This document shows, in pieces, positions 17,443 through 28,678 of a DNA stretch of 64,000 nucleotides (within the stretch, counting starts at the first letter, position 1; every line of letters starts with the position of its first letter). Location of the stretch: the NCBI GenBank assembly GCA_030278955.1, contig JAOANR010000003.1, positions 19,553,050-19,617,049 of the forward strand, written 5' to 3'. The stretch comes from Hygrophila difformis (Eukaryota > Streptophyta > Magnoliopsida > Lamiales > Acanthaceae). The translations under genes were made by a program, and so were the position numbers. The notes beneath the pieces are model-generated. The model did not search any database. It was not told the DNA's origin and worked only from the letters and a program-made list of their open reading frames with translations.

Positions 17443-20400
17443 ATGAGTCGAGAAGGAGCGTCTAACACTCGTCCGCCATTGTTTGATGGAAATGACTATG
17501 CCTATTGGAAAGCTAGGATGCGCAATTATCTGTTGGCACAAGGAGATGGTGTTTGGGATTCAGTCTTGGAGCCATGGACTCAGCCAACAAGAACTGTTCG
17601 AACTGGAGAAGGAGAAACGACCACTACAACAATTCGACCCGCGACAAATGCCGAACTCACTCAGGCCGAGAGGACTGCAAGATCGGCTAACTACACAGCT
17701 CTCAACGCTATCAGTGGTGCTATGGATGAAGCGCAATTCAGGATGATCGCTAATTGTACATCTGCCTACGAAGCTTGGAATTTCTTGGAGACTCAACATG
17801 AAGGTTCTGAAGATGTCAAGACAACCCGTCTACAGCGCATTGAATCGATCTTTGACAGTTTAAGAATGACGAATGATGAGGATATCACATCATATTTTGG
17901 AAGATTTCAAGATATCGTGAATCAGGCCACAGCTCTTGGAATGACATTTGAAGGATCAAAGCTCGTGAGGAAATTTCTTAGGACTATTTCTAAGAAATAT
18001 TCTGCAAAAGTGGCAGCCCTTGAAGAAGTTGAGAAGATCAAGACAATGTCCTTGAGGGATTTGGTTGGTATTATTCAAACTTATGAAATCAATCATTTAG
18101 CCTCAGAAAAATCGCACAAGAACATTGCATTCAAGGTCGAAGATGAACCTGCTGATGATTTTGAGGAAGAAGTTTCTTTACTATCCAAAAGAATTGGAAA
18201 GATGCTTCAGAATAAACACTTCAAGAAGTTTCAGAAGAAAAATTGTAGTTCTGACAATCCAGTGACGACGGAGAAGCAGAACAACAGATTTGAAAAGAAA
18301 TCTGATAAGAAGTTCAAAAAGTTCAAAAAGGACAAAGATGTTGATAAGTCTGATAAATCTTCTGAGATTATATGTTTTGAATGTGAGGGAAAAGGCCATG
18401 TAAGAGCTGAATGTCCTACTGCTAAGAAGAAGAGAGGAAAAGCACTTCAAGCCACTTTGAGTGATGAGTCTGAAGTTGAAGCTGAGGATGAACAATCAAG
18501 TGATGATGAGGATGTCGTTGCATTTGTGACAAGAGAAGCTAGTCCTACCCCTTCCACAGGTAACTGTGAGTTAATACAATTAATTACCGACATTTCTTCT
18601 ATTGTTACAGCTGAATCAGGTAGTCTCTATAAAGAACTAGTTGATATCTATGAAGAACTCAAAGAGGAGTATGATGAAGCTGTACAGGAGAATGAGCAGT
18701 TGTCGAAACAACTCACTGACATCCGTCTGACTTTGGATAAAGGAGAAGCTGAAAAGATTAAGGCTATTGATGATCTAAAAGTTCTTAAGGGAAAGTATGA
18801 TGAAGTGAAGCTTCAGATTACTACTGTGACTAAAGAGAAGGAATCATTCAGAGAGGAATCTATTAAATTGAAAATTCGAGTTGCTGACTTGGAGAAGATG
18901 ACCAAAGGGAAAGGTAAACTTGATGAAGTTCTGTCTATTGGAAAGAGCTACAGAGACATGACTGGTATTGGGTACAAGAATCAAACATCTACTGGAAAAA
19001 GACTATTTGTTAGTGGTGGAAATCTGAACGCTGAAGCAAATTCACTAACACATCAGGATGTTCCTACATCACCCAAACGACGAAGAGATTGTCTCTATTG
19101 CAGCTTACCTGGTCACACAGCTGAAACTTGCATGAGGATTGTTCGTGATCTCATGAATGGTCGCCCAGTGGTCTGGCCCCATGAAGATTTAAAGAAAAAG
19201 ATCAGAATTCAAATGGTGTGGGTGCCTAAGAGAAAGGAGAGTCAATGCCTCGTTGTTCTATCTTCACAGCAACAACCACGGTCCAAAAAATGGTATTTTG
19301 ATTCAGGTTGTTCAAGGCATATGACAGGTAGTAAGGAGATTCTAAACAACTTTACAGATAAAGATTGTGGAGATGTGGTTTTTGGTGATGGTGCTAGAAG
19401 CAAAATCACTGGTTATGGTAATGTAAAGGATGGTGATCTTTCTAAACTTTCTAGAGTTTATCATGTTGAAGGGCTTACTACTAATCTCATTTCAATCAGT
19501 CAATTATGTGATGAAGATTCCCTTGTTATTTTTAATAAGCATTTCTGTCAAGTATTCGATTGCAGGAGAGACAACATCATGACAGGCAAAAGATCAAAGA
19601 ACAATTGCTATACTTTGGAAGCTAATCTGGCACAAGCACTTGTAAGCAAGGATGATCTCACAAATTTATGGCACAAAAGGCTTGGACATCTCAACTATCA
19701 AACCATGTACAAACTAAGTTGTTCAGCCGCTGTTAGAGGTCTGCCAAAACTACAGAATAACAAAGACCTTGCTTGTGTGGACTGTTCAAAAGGAAAGCAA
19801 ACCCGAGCTCAACATAAGAAGACTGATGGAGTCTCTACAGATTACTGCTTGGAACTAATTCATATGGATCTTATGGGTCCAACTGAAACTGAAAGCCTAA
19901 ATGGCAAAAGGTATGTTTTAGTTTGTGTTGATGATTTTTCGAGATTCACTTGGGTATGTTTTCTCAGGAGCAAAGATGAAGCCTTCCAACACTTTGAAAA
20001 GTTATGCCTGAAGTTGATGAATGAAAAGCAAAACAAAATCCAAAGGATCCGTTCTGATCATGGACGTGAGTTTGAGAATCAGGAGTTTGAACTTTTCTGC
20101 AACAACCATGGAATTTTTCATGAGTACTCTGCCCCAAAGACACATCAACAGAACGGGATTGCTGAAAGGAAGAATAGAACACTTCAAGAGATGGCTCGTT
20201 CAACGCTACATGCTAGTGCTCTTGGGAAGTCATTTTGGGCTGAAGCAATTCACACAGCATGTCACATCATCAATCGTGTGTTGTTGAGACCTCACACTAA
20301 CAACACTCCATATCAAATCTGGAATGGTAAAACTCCTACTGTTAAATACTTTCATATTTTTGGATGTAAATGTTTTGTCTACAGGGATAGAGAGCAAATT

Positions 20401-22380
20401 AAGAAGTTTGATGCTAGAGCTGAGGAAGGTTGGTTTTTGGGATACTCTAATAATTCTAGAGCTTATCGAGTTTATTTGATTCAATCCAGAAAGGTTATTC
20501 AGTCAGTAAATGTTCTATTTGAGGATAAGTATGCTTTACCTAGAAAGGATGGTGATAGTATTATTCCTAGTGCTGATACTGCCTTAGTCAACCCTGATGT
20601 TAGTACATCCAGTCAACAACAGTCTGAAGGAATAGTTATTGATGATGAAGGAGATACTAATCATGAAGCTAACTTAGAGGATGCTGATTTAAGTTCTAAA
20701 GATGCTATATCTGATAAGAGAAAAGGTCCAAGGACTCTAAAGCATCACTCACAGCAAGATATTATAGGTGATCCTAGTGCTCAACGACTGACTAGAAGCA
20801 AGAAGGTTAATTACAGAGAATTAGCTGGATTAAACTGCTTTATATCTAGAGTGGAACCTAAGAATGTTTCAGAAGCTCTTAAAGATGAATACTGGATAGC
20901 AGCCATGCAAGATGAGTTGGTCCAGTTTGAAAGGAATGATGTTTGGGAGTTGGTGGAACAACCACAGAACATCAATGTTATTGGTACAAAGTGGGTCTTT
21001 AGGAATAAGACTGATGAGCAAGGGAACATTATTAGGAATAAAGCTCGTTTAGTAGCTCAAGGTTTCACACAGATAGAAGGTCTGGATTATGGTAAAACAT
21101 TTGCACCTGTTGCAAGGATGGAAGCTGTTCGAATTTTATTAGCATTTGCATGCTCTATGGATTTTAAGTTGTATCAACTGGATATCAAAACAGCTTTCTT
21201 AAATGGGAAGATCAAAGAGGAGATATTTGTGGCACAGCCTGCTGGTTTCGAAGATCCATCTAGACCAAATCATGTATATCGAGTGAAGGGTGCACTTTAT
21301 GGACTAAAGCAAGCTCCTAGAGCTTGGTATGATCGATTGTCTTCATTTCTCATTTATAATGGATATAAGAGAGGAGAAGCTGATAAGACGATGTTTGTGA
21401 AGCATGAAGACAACCACTTCATAATTGCACAGGTATATGTTGATGATATAATTTTTGGATCGACGTCAGAACATCTCAGAAACAACTTTGTTCAAGCTAT
21501 GCAATCAGAGTTCGAAATGAGCATGATGGGAGAGTTGACTTACTTTTTAGGACTACAAGTGAAACAACTGAAAGATGGAATGTTTCTTGGTCAGGAGAAG
21601 TATGCTCGGAATATGCTAAAGAGATTCAAGTTGGAAGATAGTAAGGTTGCTAGAACTCCTCAAGGTCAACAACAGAAACTCTCAAAGGATGATCAAGGAG
21701 CAAGTGTAGATCAGAAGCTATATAGAAGTATGATTGGCAGTTTACTTTACTTAACAGCTACTAGACCCGACATATCTTTTAGAACTGGAGTTTGTGCTAG
21801 ATTTCAAGCAAATCCTAGGGAAGTGCATTTGAAAGCTGTTAAACGCATTATGATATATGTGAAAGGAACTATTGGATTAGGGATTTGGTTCTCTAAAAGA
21901 TCAAGTTTGGATTTGATAGGGTTCACTGATTCGGATTGGGTTGGCTGTTGTGATGACATGAGGTCAACAACGGGAGGTTGTTTTTATCTAGGGAATAATC
22001 TTGTATGTTGGTTTTCTAGAAAGCAGAACATAGTTGCACTCTCTACAGCGGAAGCCGAGTATGTAGCTGCAACTTGCTGCTGCTCACAATTGATGTGGAT
22101 GAAACAAGTTTTGAGTGATTATGGGATCAAGAAGGATGATTTCAAGGTGTATTGCGACAACACAAGTGCAATTAACATTTCAAAGAACCCTGTTCTACAT
22201 AGTCGCAGCAAACATATTGATATAAGGTATCATTTCATAAGAGACTTGGTTAAAGAGAGAGTGTGCAACATTGAACATATTGGGACGTTGGAACAACGTG
22301 CTGACATCCTTACTAAAGCTCTCGACGGTGAAAGGTTTGAAACACTTAGATCTATTATGGGCCTTTGTTACTCTAGTTAA
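17443..22380 (+). CDS. copia gag-pol polyprotein (intact)
   Basis: A 1645-residue polyprotein. Gag begins with FDGNDYAYWKARMRNYL (about 17-33). The first zinc knuckle CFECEGKGHVRAEC is near 311. A coiled-coil region (about 400-490) follows, then a second knuckle CLYCSLPGHTAETC near 550. Aspartic protease has FDSGCSRHM near 619. Integrase has the HHCC start HKRLGHLNY near 744 and the DDE core with HMDLMGP, SDHGREF and QQNGIAERKNR. Reverse transcriptase has YVDDIIFGS near 1331, and RNase H has TDSDW near 1495 and YCDNTSAINISKN near 1570. The copia order (integrase before reverse transcriptase) is clear. No lesion is visible, so this copy could be autonomous. The start is the first ATG, 66 bp after the LTR. 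Confidence 0.93.
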   Translation: MSREGASNTRPPLFDGNDYAYWKARMRNYLLAQGDGVWDSVLEPWTQPTRTVRTGEGETTTTTIRPATNAELTQAERTARSANYTALNAISGAMDEAQFRMIANCTSAYEAWNFLETQHEGSEDVKTTRLQRIESIFDSLRMTNDEDITSYFGRFQDIVNQATALGMTFEGSKLVRKFLRTISKKYSAKVAALEEVEKIKTMSLRDLVGIIQTYEINHLASEKSHKNIAFKVEDEPADDFEEEVSLLSKRIGKMLQNKHFKKFQKKNCSSDNPVTTEKQNNRFEKKSDKKFKKFKKDKDVDKSDKSSEIICFECEGKGHVRAECPTAKKKRGKALQATLSDESEVEAEDEQSSDDEDVVAFVTREASPTPSTGNCELIQLITDISSIVTAESGSLYKELVDIYEELKEEYDEAVQENEQLSKQLTDIRLTLDKGEAEKIKAIDDLKVLKGKYDEVKLQITTVTKEKESFREESIKLKIRVADLEKMTKGKGKLDEVLSIGKSYRDMTGIGYKNQTSTGKRLFVSGGNLNAEANSLTHQDVPTSPKRRRDCLYCSLPGHTAETCMRIVRDLMNGRPVVWPHEDLKKKIRIQMVWVPKRKESQCLVVLSSQQQPRSKKWYFDSGCSRHMTGSKEILNNFTDKDCGDVVFGDGARSKITGYGNVKDGDLSKLSRVYHVEGLTTNLISISQLCDEDSLVIFNKHFCQVFDCRRDNIMTGKRSKNNCYTLEANLAQALVSKDDLTNLWHKRLGHLNYQTMYKLSCSAAVRGLPKLQNNKDLACVDCSKGKQTRAQHKKTDGVSTDYCLELIHMDLMGPTETESLNGKRYVLVCVDDFSRFTWVCFLRSKDEAFQHFEKLCLKLMNEKQNKIQRIRSDHGREFENQEFELFCNNHGIFHEYSAPKTHQQNGIAERKNRTLQEMARSTLHASALGKSFWAEAIHTACHIINRVLLRPHTNNTPYQIWNGKTPTVKYFHIFGCKCFVYRDREQIKKFDARAEEGWFLGYSNNSRAYRVYLIQSRKVIQSVNVLFEDKYALPRKDGDSIIPSADTALVNPDVSTSSQQQSEGIVIDDEGDTNHEANLEDADLSSKDAISDKRKGPRTLKHHSQQDIIGDPSAQRLTRSKKVNYRELAGLNCFISRVEPKNVSEALKDEYWIAAMQDELVQFERNDVWELVEQPQNINVIGTKWVFRNKTDEQGNIIRNKARLVAQGFTQIEGLDYGKTFAPVARMEAVRILLAFACSMDFKLYQLDIKTAFLNGKIKEEIFVAQPAGFEDPSRPNHVYRVKGALYGLKQAPRAWYDRLSSFLIYNGYKRGEADKTMFVKHEDNHFIIAQVYVDDIIFGSTSEHLRNNFVQAMQSEFEMSMMGELTYFLGLQVKQLKDGMFLGQEKYARNMLKRFKLEDSKVARTPQGQQQKLSKDDQGASVDQKLYRSMIGSLLYLTATRPDISFRTGVCARFQANPREVHLKAVKRIMIYVKGTIGLGIWFSKRSSLDLIGFTDSDWVGCCDDMRSTTGGCFYLGNNLVCWFSRKQNIVALSTAEAEYVAATCCCSQLMWMKQVLSDYGIKKDDFKVYCDNTSAINISKNPVLHSRSKHIDIRYHFIRDLVKERVCNIEHIGTLEQRADILTKALDGERFETLRSIMGLCYSS

Positions 22381-22648
22381 ATTTTGATACATGTTTATGT
22401 TTATTTTACACATTTACATTTGATCTAGCCCATAAGATTTTCAGGCCCAATATTATTTTGGATAAAGTTTTTGCAAAACCGTCGTCCTACAGTAATGATG
22501 ACTGTGAACTGACATCTTTCACGTCGCACGTCAGGGATAAACCGTCCTTCACCCCTTCATCTTCGTTTTCTCTCTTTAAATCAGTGGCTTGGGTTTTCAT
22601 TTTACTTCATAGCAGTTTCTAGTTTGAGTTTTTGCAGTTTTTCTACTT

Positions 22649-24199
22649 ATGGCGTCTTCTTCCTCCACAAACCACCCTAAAAAAGCTTCCGATCAAGCCC
22701 CAACTAGTTCGGAACCCCCAATCACTTCTGAGACCCTCAATCCCTCAGAAAATGTTGGTGAGGAACCAAATGCCACTGCCGAAAATACTGCTCAAACCTC
22801 CACAGAAGCTACCGAAACCCAACTCACGGAGTTTGCTGAGAATGCCGAACCCATTATTACCATGTTTCCAACTCCTCCTCATAGTCCAGTGCAAAATCCT
22901 CCTCAGGAGTCTACTGCAAACCCTACTGGCGAATCCACTGAAAATCCTACTGAAACTACTCCAAATCCTACTGATGCTGAAGCTGCACATGTCCAGGAAG
23001 AGGAAGATCATATTCTGCCGCATGACGAACCAGAGGTTCCAGATCAAGCTGGTGTTGGAACAGAGGCCCGACGACCTAATACTAGGTCTTCTCAGAAAAA
23101 GAAGCGGAGCACCTCTACCAGTGATGTTGGTACACCAGCGAAACGACCAAGGACCCGACGAACGCCGGAGAAGTCACAGAGGGATTTACAATCACAACGA
23201 GCGTTCAACATGACATATTTCACTTAGGGAATGATGCTGTTCGGGACCAAAGATCTTGTCAACAGGAAATTCCAGAGAAGACTTTCGTCCATTCTACATA
23301 CACCGACCTAGGGTTCGATGAGTTCCTTGAGGAAAGACATCTACTGAAGTGGGCAAGGGTGTTTAAAGCTTACTCTCCAACACTGGTCAGAGAGTTCTAC
23401 GCACCCTGATGTTCTCAACAAGAAGTCTCAATGGTTCGGTAAGATGTATATTAGAGGCAAGTTTATTGATTTAACCCCTGGTGTGATCAATGCCTTGTTA
23501 GAACTTGCACCAAACGACGATCTCGGAGACCCGCTGGAGTATTTGCCTCATTCACCTGCTGACATTGCCTATACGATTTCAAATCAGAGAGCTTTTGATT
23601 TTGGTCGACATAAATGCAGCGTTTCAGACATGACCATGAAATTCCACAGTTTGTTCTATCTGTGTCGTGCAAACATCTTACCAACATCCAATGCCTCACA
23701 ACCTTCACTGGAGATGGGTAAACTTTTGTTTTGTATTGATTCTGGAATAGAACTTATGAATTTTGGTCTTCTGGTTTTGAAGCGCATGTTAGGTTATACT
23801 CGTGATATTATCACCAAGTCTGCTAGTTTACCATACCCCGGCCTTAACACATTGTTGCTGCATCAAAATGGCATTAAGACAAAGAAGGATGACCTGATCA
23901 AGATAAATGCACATTCCCCTTCCAATGAGCTTCGTGACAAGCATAATGACTTCAAGGAAGGACCATCACCGTCTGGCACCGATCTAATTTTGCAGATCAA
24001 GTCTGAGTTGCTTGCCCTAAGTGACAAGCAGACCAAAATCAGCCAGGAAGCCATTGCCACCAAGCGCAAGATTGCACAGATTATGAGTATGCTTCCAGGA
24101 TCTCTTTCCCCAACCCGCAAGGCCTCTTCAAGTGGAGCTCGTTTTGAGGAGCAGAATCCATTTGCTGATGAGGAAGACTCTTCAGATGGAGTTGTTTGA
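22649..24199 (+). pseudogene. extra 3' ORF of copia element 1, plant transposon-protein domain, broken
   Basis: After pol comes a second reading frame starting MASSSSTNHPKK with a Ser/Thr/Pro/Glu-rich N-terminal half, then a domain resembling the 'putative plant transposon protein' family (RGKFIDLTPGVINALLELA, later YPGLNTLLLHQNGI). Comparison with the partner ORF in element 2 (28679-30184) shows an in-frame TAG at 23225-23227, a frameshift near 23262, and a small frame-breaking deletion near 23403 just after the VREFYA motif. The C-terminal part is open from 23444 to 24199. Function in the element is unknown; such ORFs sit where SIRE-type elements carry env-like genes, but no signal peptide or membrane segment is evident. 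Confidence 0.75.
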
Positions 24200-24579
24200 T
24201 CCATCAAGGGGGAGAAACAAAGTGGTGGTGGTGTCTATTTTGGTGGAGGTCGTCTCGATGTGGTATGGTTGTTGGTAAATTTTGGTAACACATTTCTGAC
24301 TAAACTTTTTAATGGTTTTTGGTGATTGTCTGATGACTGATGGATGTTTAAACTTTGTGCTGATGACACTATATTTTGATGTTTGTGTTTGTTTGTTTTG
24401 GATGAACTGTGATGGACTTTGACTCTCTAAACTGTCGTCTTGATTGAAACTTTACTTTGTTGATATTTTGCTATATTGTTTGATGTGCTTAACTATCATA
24501 ATCTGATTTGCTTACTATTTGCAATTTTTATAGACACCTTGTTTGATGGATCATCATCTCCATGAAATGTGGGGGAGAT

Positions 24580-25258
24580 TGTTAATACATTGTTATGACA
24601 ACTTAACCTTGTACTTTTCATTGAGATGTTTCTCAGGTGTTGGCACATCAGGTTGACGACGACAGTTAACTCTGCTGAAAGTTCTTTTAATAGTACTTAT
24701 TTAAATACCACAGAGTCTATAATCTTAGATAGGATTTTGAGCGATTTATTTTTCATCTTAGAGATTACAGTGAGAGAGTCTTTGTAAGTTGTTCTTCAAG
24801 AACTTATAGAGTTATCGCGAGAAGAACAAGAAAAGAGAGATTGAGTTTACATATAAAATATCTGAAGGTATTGTGATCTACCATCAAGATTGTATTCTGG
24901 AGATTCAGGGAAAGAAGATGAAGATCATGGAGAATCAACAGATCGTGTTCATGCCTTGGTGAATTCAAATAGGGTGATTTCCCTACAGCCGTAGTTAAGG
25001 GGGAGTCCTAACTACACTGCTCTACTAGATTAGTTCGTCTAGGGTGAGAGTTTGATTTCTTGGTTTAGGCATTAGATTGTGTCTGTGATTTTGATCTTTA
25101 GTCTAGTTCAAGTCCCTGGATTGGTATCCCTCAGATGTAGGTTGCAAAACCGAACTGGGTTAACAAATTAATTGTGTTCTTTATCGCTTTTGCAAATACG
25201 TAGTTAGAACATCATAAAAACATCCATAACAGAATCTTGAAGCTTTAAGGGACCTACA
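24580..25258 (+). repeat. 3' LTR of copia element 1
   Basis: 679-bp direct repeat of the 5' LTR. The spacer 24200-24579 before it is non-coding and ends in the purine tract. Confidence 0.93.
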
Positions 25259-25263
25259 TTTTC

Positions 25264-27151
25264 GATTCTGTATTAGTCCGCAATGTGATTACTGTTCTGG
25301 AGGGGCAAATGTTTCTATAGTGAGAATTTTCTGTTTTTCAATAACGTAACTGATAGTGTTGAGGCTCAATCCTGATCGTCTCAACATGAAAGTGTGTTAC
25401 TGGTTTTCCCGTGGAGTAGATTGCCCTCGATCCTTATGGAAATAATTGCTAATTTCTTTATAATTGTGATCACAAAGTGGGGAAGGAATTGGATCTGTAA
25501 AGGGAGAGTTCTGGTGTGGATGCTGTCAGAGGGGGGATTGACAGAAACTGAAAGAGTTGGGTTGGATTCCAGGGATGCGTGGGAAGATAATGACGAGATT
25601 GTTCCAGGCCAGGCGAATAGAAAGTGGGAGACATTTGGTAGCGGTCCAAATGGAGTGAAATGTATCTCTATTTCCATGGGAGAGGTGATGTTATACAATT
25701 TCCTGTTGTTTATATGATATTATACTTTGAATGTGTGGTGTTCCGCTGAATGAAACTTTGTTTATGCTATTTCTTGAATGCCATCTGTGATGCCATCATC
25801 ATCCGTCAATGATTCCAGTGATTATGCAGAGTTCAGTGCTTTCGAAAGTTATTTCTATGCAATTATTCGTATGAGAAGTTGATTTACTAATACGTTGTTT
25901 GATGTCTTATGTCAAGTAATGCACCGCATTGTCCCATTAGGTTAACTCAAAGCTCGGTTAAGAAGTGTGGTCCTTTCAATGTGGAACATATTTTGTTACT
26001 GCGTGAAGGGTTTTTAAGGTAACGCATAGCTCAGTCCTCCCTGTAAAATTTAGATGAAGTTGAGAGCACCTAATTCAATGGAACATAGCTGGTGGGCTCT
26101 GAACAAAATTCTTTAGTAGAAAATGGTAATGTTAGACTTCAGCCTTCATGAAACTCTATGAGATGTGATCAGGTTTTGTTTATTGCTATTTGTGGAGATC
26201 ATACAAATTCATTACTGTGTGAAGGTATTTTGAAGTAACGCATAGCTCAGTTTTCCCTGTAACATTTAGATGAAGTTGAGAGCAGCACCGTTCCCGGTGA
26301 GCTCTGAACAAAATGGTTTAGTAGAAAATGGTCATGTTAAACTTCAGTCTTTATGAAAGTATAAGATCTGATATATCAGGTTTTGTGTAGTGCTATTTGT
26401 GGAGATCATACATTTCTTCTGGTGATTTTGACCGATCTTTTACTTACCCCTCAATGATGAGAAAAGTATGTGAAACTCTGTGGAGGTACGTAAACATAGA
26501 CTATCACATGAAATATATGCAAATTTGAGTTGGTTTTTTGTGTGCCTGCTTTCATTTGGAAGTTGCAGCCCTAATTTGGCAGCATTCCCATTGCTATCAA
26601 TATCATAACTTCGTTTTGCTCCTTTCTTGTTCAAAGAAGAGAAGATAGGATAATATTCCACAAATGCTAGTTAATTTGATCGACGTAACTTTAAGATCTA
26701 TGCTTCCATTCTGAAATAGAACACAACTACCATTCCTGTTGTTTCATGTTCATTTGAAAGTTGGAACCACAGCTGCCATAGAGCTGCAATTGAAGGGAAA
26801 AAGGTGTTTTACAAAGTAGGACATTCGGATGGGCCGGGAAGTCTACGCCTACTGGATCGATGGCAAGCAAAGCAACTGTGTCCCACTGTGCAAAGTTGGG
26901 AGGTAAAATTCAATCCTGTACACAAACTCAAAAACTATTGCATTTTGTGAAGATTGAAAATCACTTAGAATCAACTTTTTGACATTTTGGTAATAGGTGA
27001 TAACATATCTAGTAGAATTTGGTGCCGAAGAAAGTCCTTTTTCCTCATTTGTTTTGTTGTCATTTTTCCATTTAAGATAGAAAAACAAAAGTTCATTCAT
27101 GACTTTCAGTGAACTGGTTTCACTTTACATTGAAATTTTCTACACATTAAT
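25264..27151. other. host spacer with a 210-bp tandem duplication and a candidate exon
   Basis: No complete gene is recognised. Two similar blocks of about 210 bp lie in tandem at about 25995-26210 and 26211-26415, sharing AACGCATAGCTCAGT, ATTTAGATGAAGTTGAGAGC and TGCTATTTGTGGAGATCATA. A stretch open in one frame at about 26717-26902 (encoding KVFYKVGHSDGPGSLRLLDR and onward) ends exactly at a GT donor and could be an exon or relic. A 107-codon plus-strand frame at 25394-25717 matches nothing I recognise. Confidence 0.45.
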
Positions 27152-27496
27152 GGTCTGTTCTGCACGCAGCTTTTGAAAGCTTTTGAGAACTTTTCGGAGC
27201 TGTAGCTTTTATTTCAAAACAATAGCCCTGTTCTGCATGCTAGCATTTGAAGGTTTTAGCTGTGAATTGCAGCTCCGAAAAGCTCTACAATCAGAAGCTA
27301 CGCTTAGTAGCTTTTGGGAGCTTTCGAAAGCTACTTTCCAAATTTAATTAATTTTTCTCTTCAAATTACAATTTATAATAGCTACAACTATTTGTACAGA
27401 ACACTTGTGTAAAAACTAATAGCTACAAAGCTCTCAACAGCTACAGCTCCCTACAGCTGCAGCTCGCAGCTACAGCTCTACGTGCAGAACGGACCC
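27152..27496. mobile_element. hAT-like MITE
   Basis: The left end GGTCTGTTCTGCACG and the right end, reverse-complemented, GGTCCGTTCTGCACG form a 15-bp inverted repeat with one mismatch. The interior is rich in AGCT-containing motifs (AGCTTTTG, CAGCTACAGCT) typical of these short non-autonomous elements. A second terminus-like AGCCCTGTTCTGCATGC at about 27224 suggests a nested or internally duplicated copy. No clean 8-bp TSD was found. Confidence 0.6.
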
Positions 27497-27599
27497 GGCC
27501 CTATGCACATTGTGCAGTTTAGACATTGGATTGTTTGTGAATATGTCAAATGATGTGCTGCTAAAAATGTATCAAATTTTTGAAAATGATGTTAGAATT

Positions 27600-28258
27600 T
27601 GACAGTCCCAACGAGCAGGGTGTTAACGAGTAGTTCTGATCACAACACACAATTGCAGAAAAGTAAAGAACAATTGTTTGTTGACCCGGTTCGGACCTCC
27701 TGTCCTACATCCGGGGGATTCCAATCCAGGTGAGAATACTTCAACAAGAACAACTACAGAACTCGAACTAGTTTCTATCAACTCGATCTAGAGAATGACA
27801 AGACTCCCCTTCAATCTCTAATCTCCCTAATGAGAAACTCTGTAACGATCATGTAGTTCCTGCAACTTGTTGACATCCCTGAACAAGAACCCTATACTAA
27901 TTCAAGAAGTTTCCTTTCTTGAATTTACAACTCAATCTAAGATATACAAACATGAATTACACAAATTCATTCCAGAACAAAACCCTTGTTCATCTAAACA
28001 TGAAGAACTTGTTTTGACTTCTAGAGTATATCTTCTAATCAAGACTAATATCTCTCTCGGTAAAGTGTAGAAGATTGAAAGTAAAATTACAAAGACTAAC
28101 TCAAAGACTCAAATGAATGGTATATATAAACTGATAGTCATCTTGGTCTTTGAGTCCCTGGAGCTGGTGAGGCTTGATCGACAAACACAAAACTGTCCTG
28201 TTGTTAGTGTGCTGTATTGACACCAATAAGATCCTGCATGAAATGTTTAGTGCCCACA
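27600..28258 (-). repeat. 3' LTR of copia element 2
   Basis: Direct repeat of 35645-36315, bounded TG/CA (minus strand starts TGTGGGCACTAA). It is 12 bp shorter than the 5' LTR owing to small indels. Confidence 0.92.
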
Positions 28259-28269
28259 ATCTCCCCCTC

Positions 28270-28678
28270 ATTTCATGAAGAGGTTGATTCATCACAAATA
28301 GGTCTCAAACCAGTATGATGAATAACAATTCAGAATTCCACACTAACAACAAAGATTAGTAGATCAAGTCCACAAATAAATGGTAGTCAGAACATAAGAG
28401 TAACACCAGCTAAAAATAACCAATCAGTTCATATGAATCAGGCATAGAAATCTAGTAATGTCAATACCACAAAACAAACAAAGCATCAGCAATCATCAGC
28501 AAACACAGAGTATTCAAAAGATATCCAGCAGTTCAGAAACCATTAGTTACAGACCCAATATATCATCAAAAAATTATCAGTTTCAGTTTTAGAAAGTACC
28601 CCCTCAAAATGTTGTCAACATTACCCATTAACCACGGTCAACAGTCAGCAGAGACAGACCATACTCCCCCTTGATGAA
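28270..28678 (-). other. non-coding spacer of copia element 2
   Basis: Between the extra ORF and the purine tract. It corresponds to 24200-24579 in element 1 and has no open frame of note. Confidence 0.6.

Larger units (their letters stand above)
16699..25258 (+). mobile_element. complete Ty1/copia LTR retrotransposon, SIRE/Maximus-like (element 1)
   Basis: An 8.56-kb element with 679-bp LTRs at 16699-17377 and 24580-25258, both starting TGTTAATACA and ending ACCTACA, flanked by the duplication TTTTC (16694-16698 and 25259-25263). The primer binding site TGGTATCAAAGCGAG starts at 17381 (initiator-Met-like with mismatches). The purine tract GTGGGGGAGA (about 24569-24578) abuts the 3' LTR. Gag-pol is intact, and a second gene downstream of pol is broken. 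The LTRs differ at about 12 hand-counted positions (near 1.8 %). Long gag-pol, two zinc knuckles and an extra 3' ORF point to the SIRE/Maximus lineage. Confidence 0.93.
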
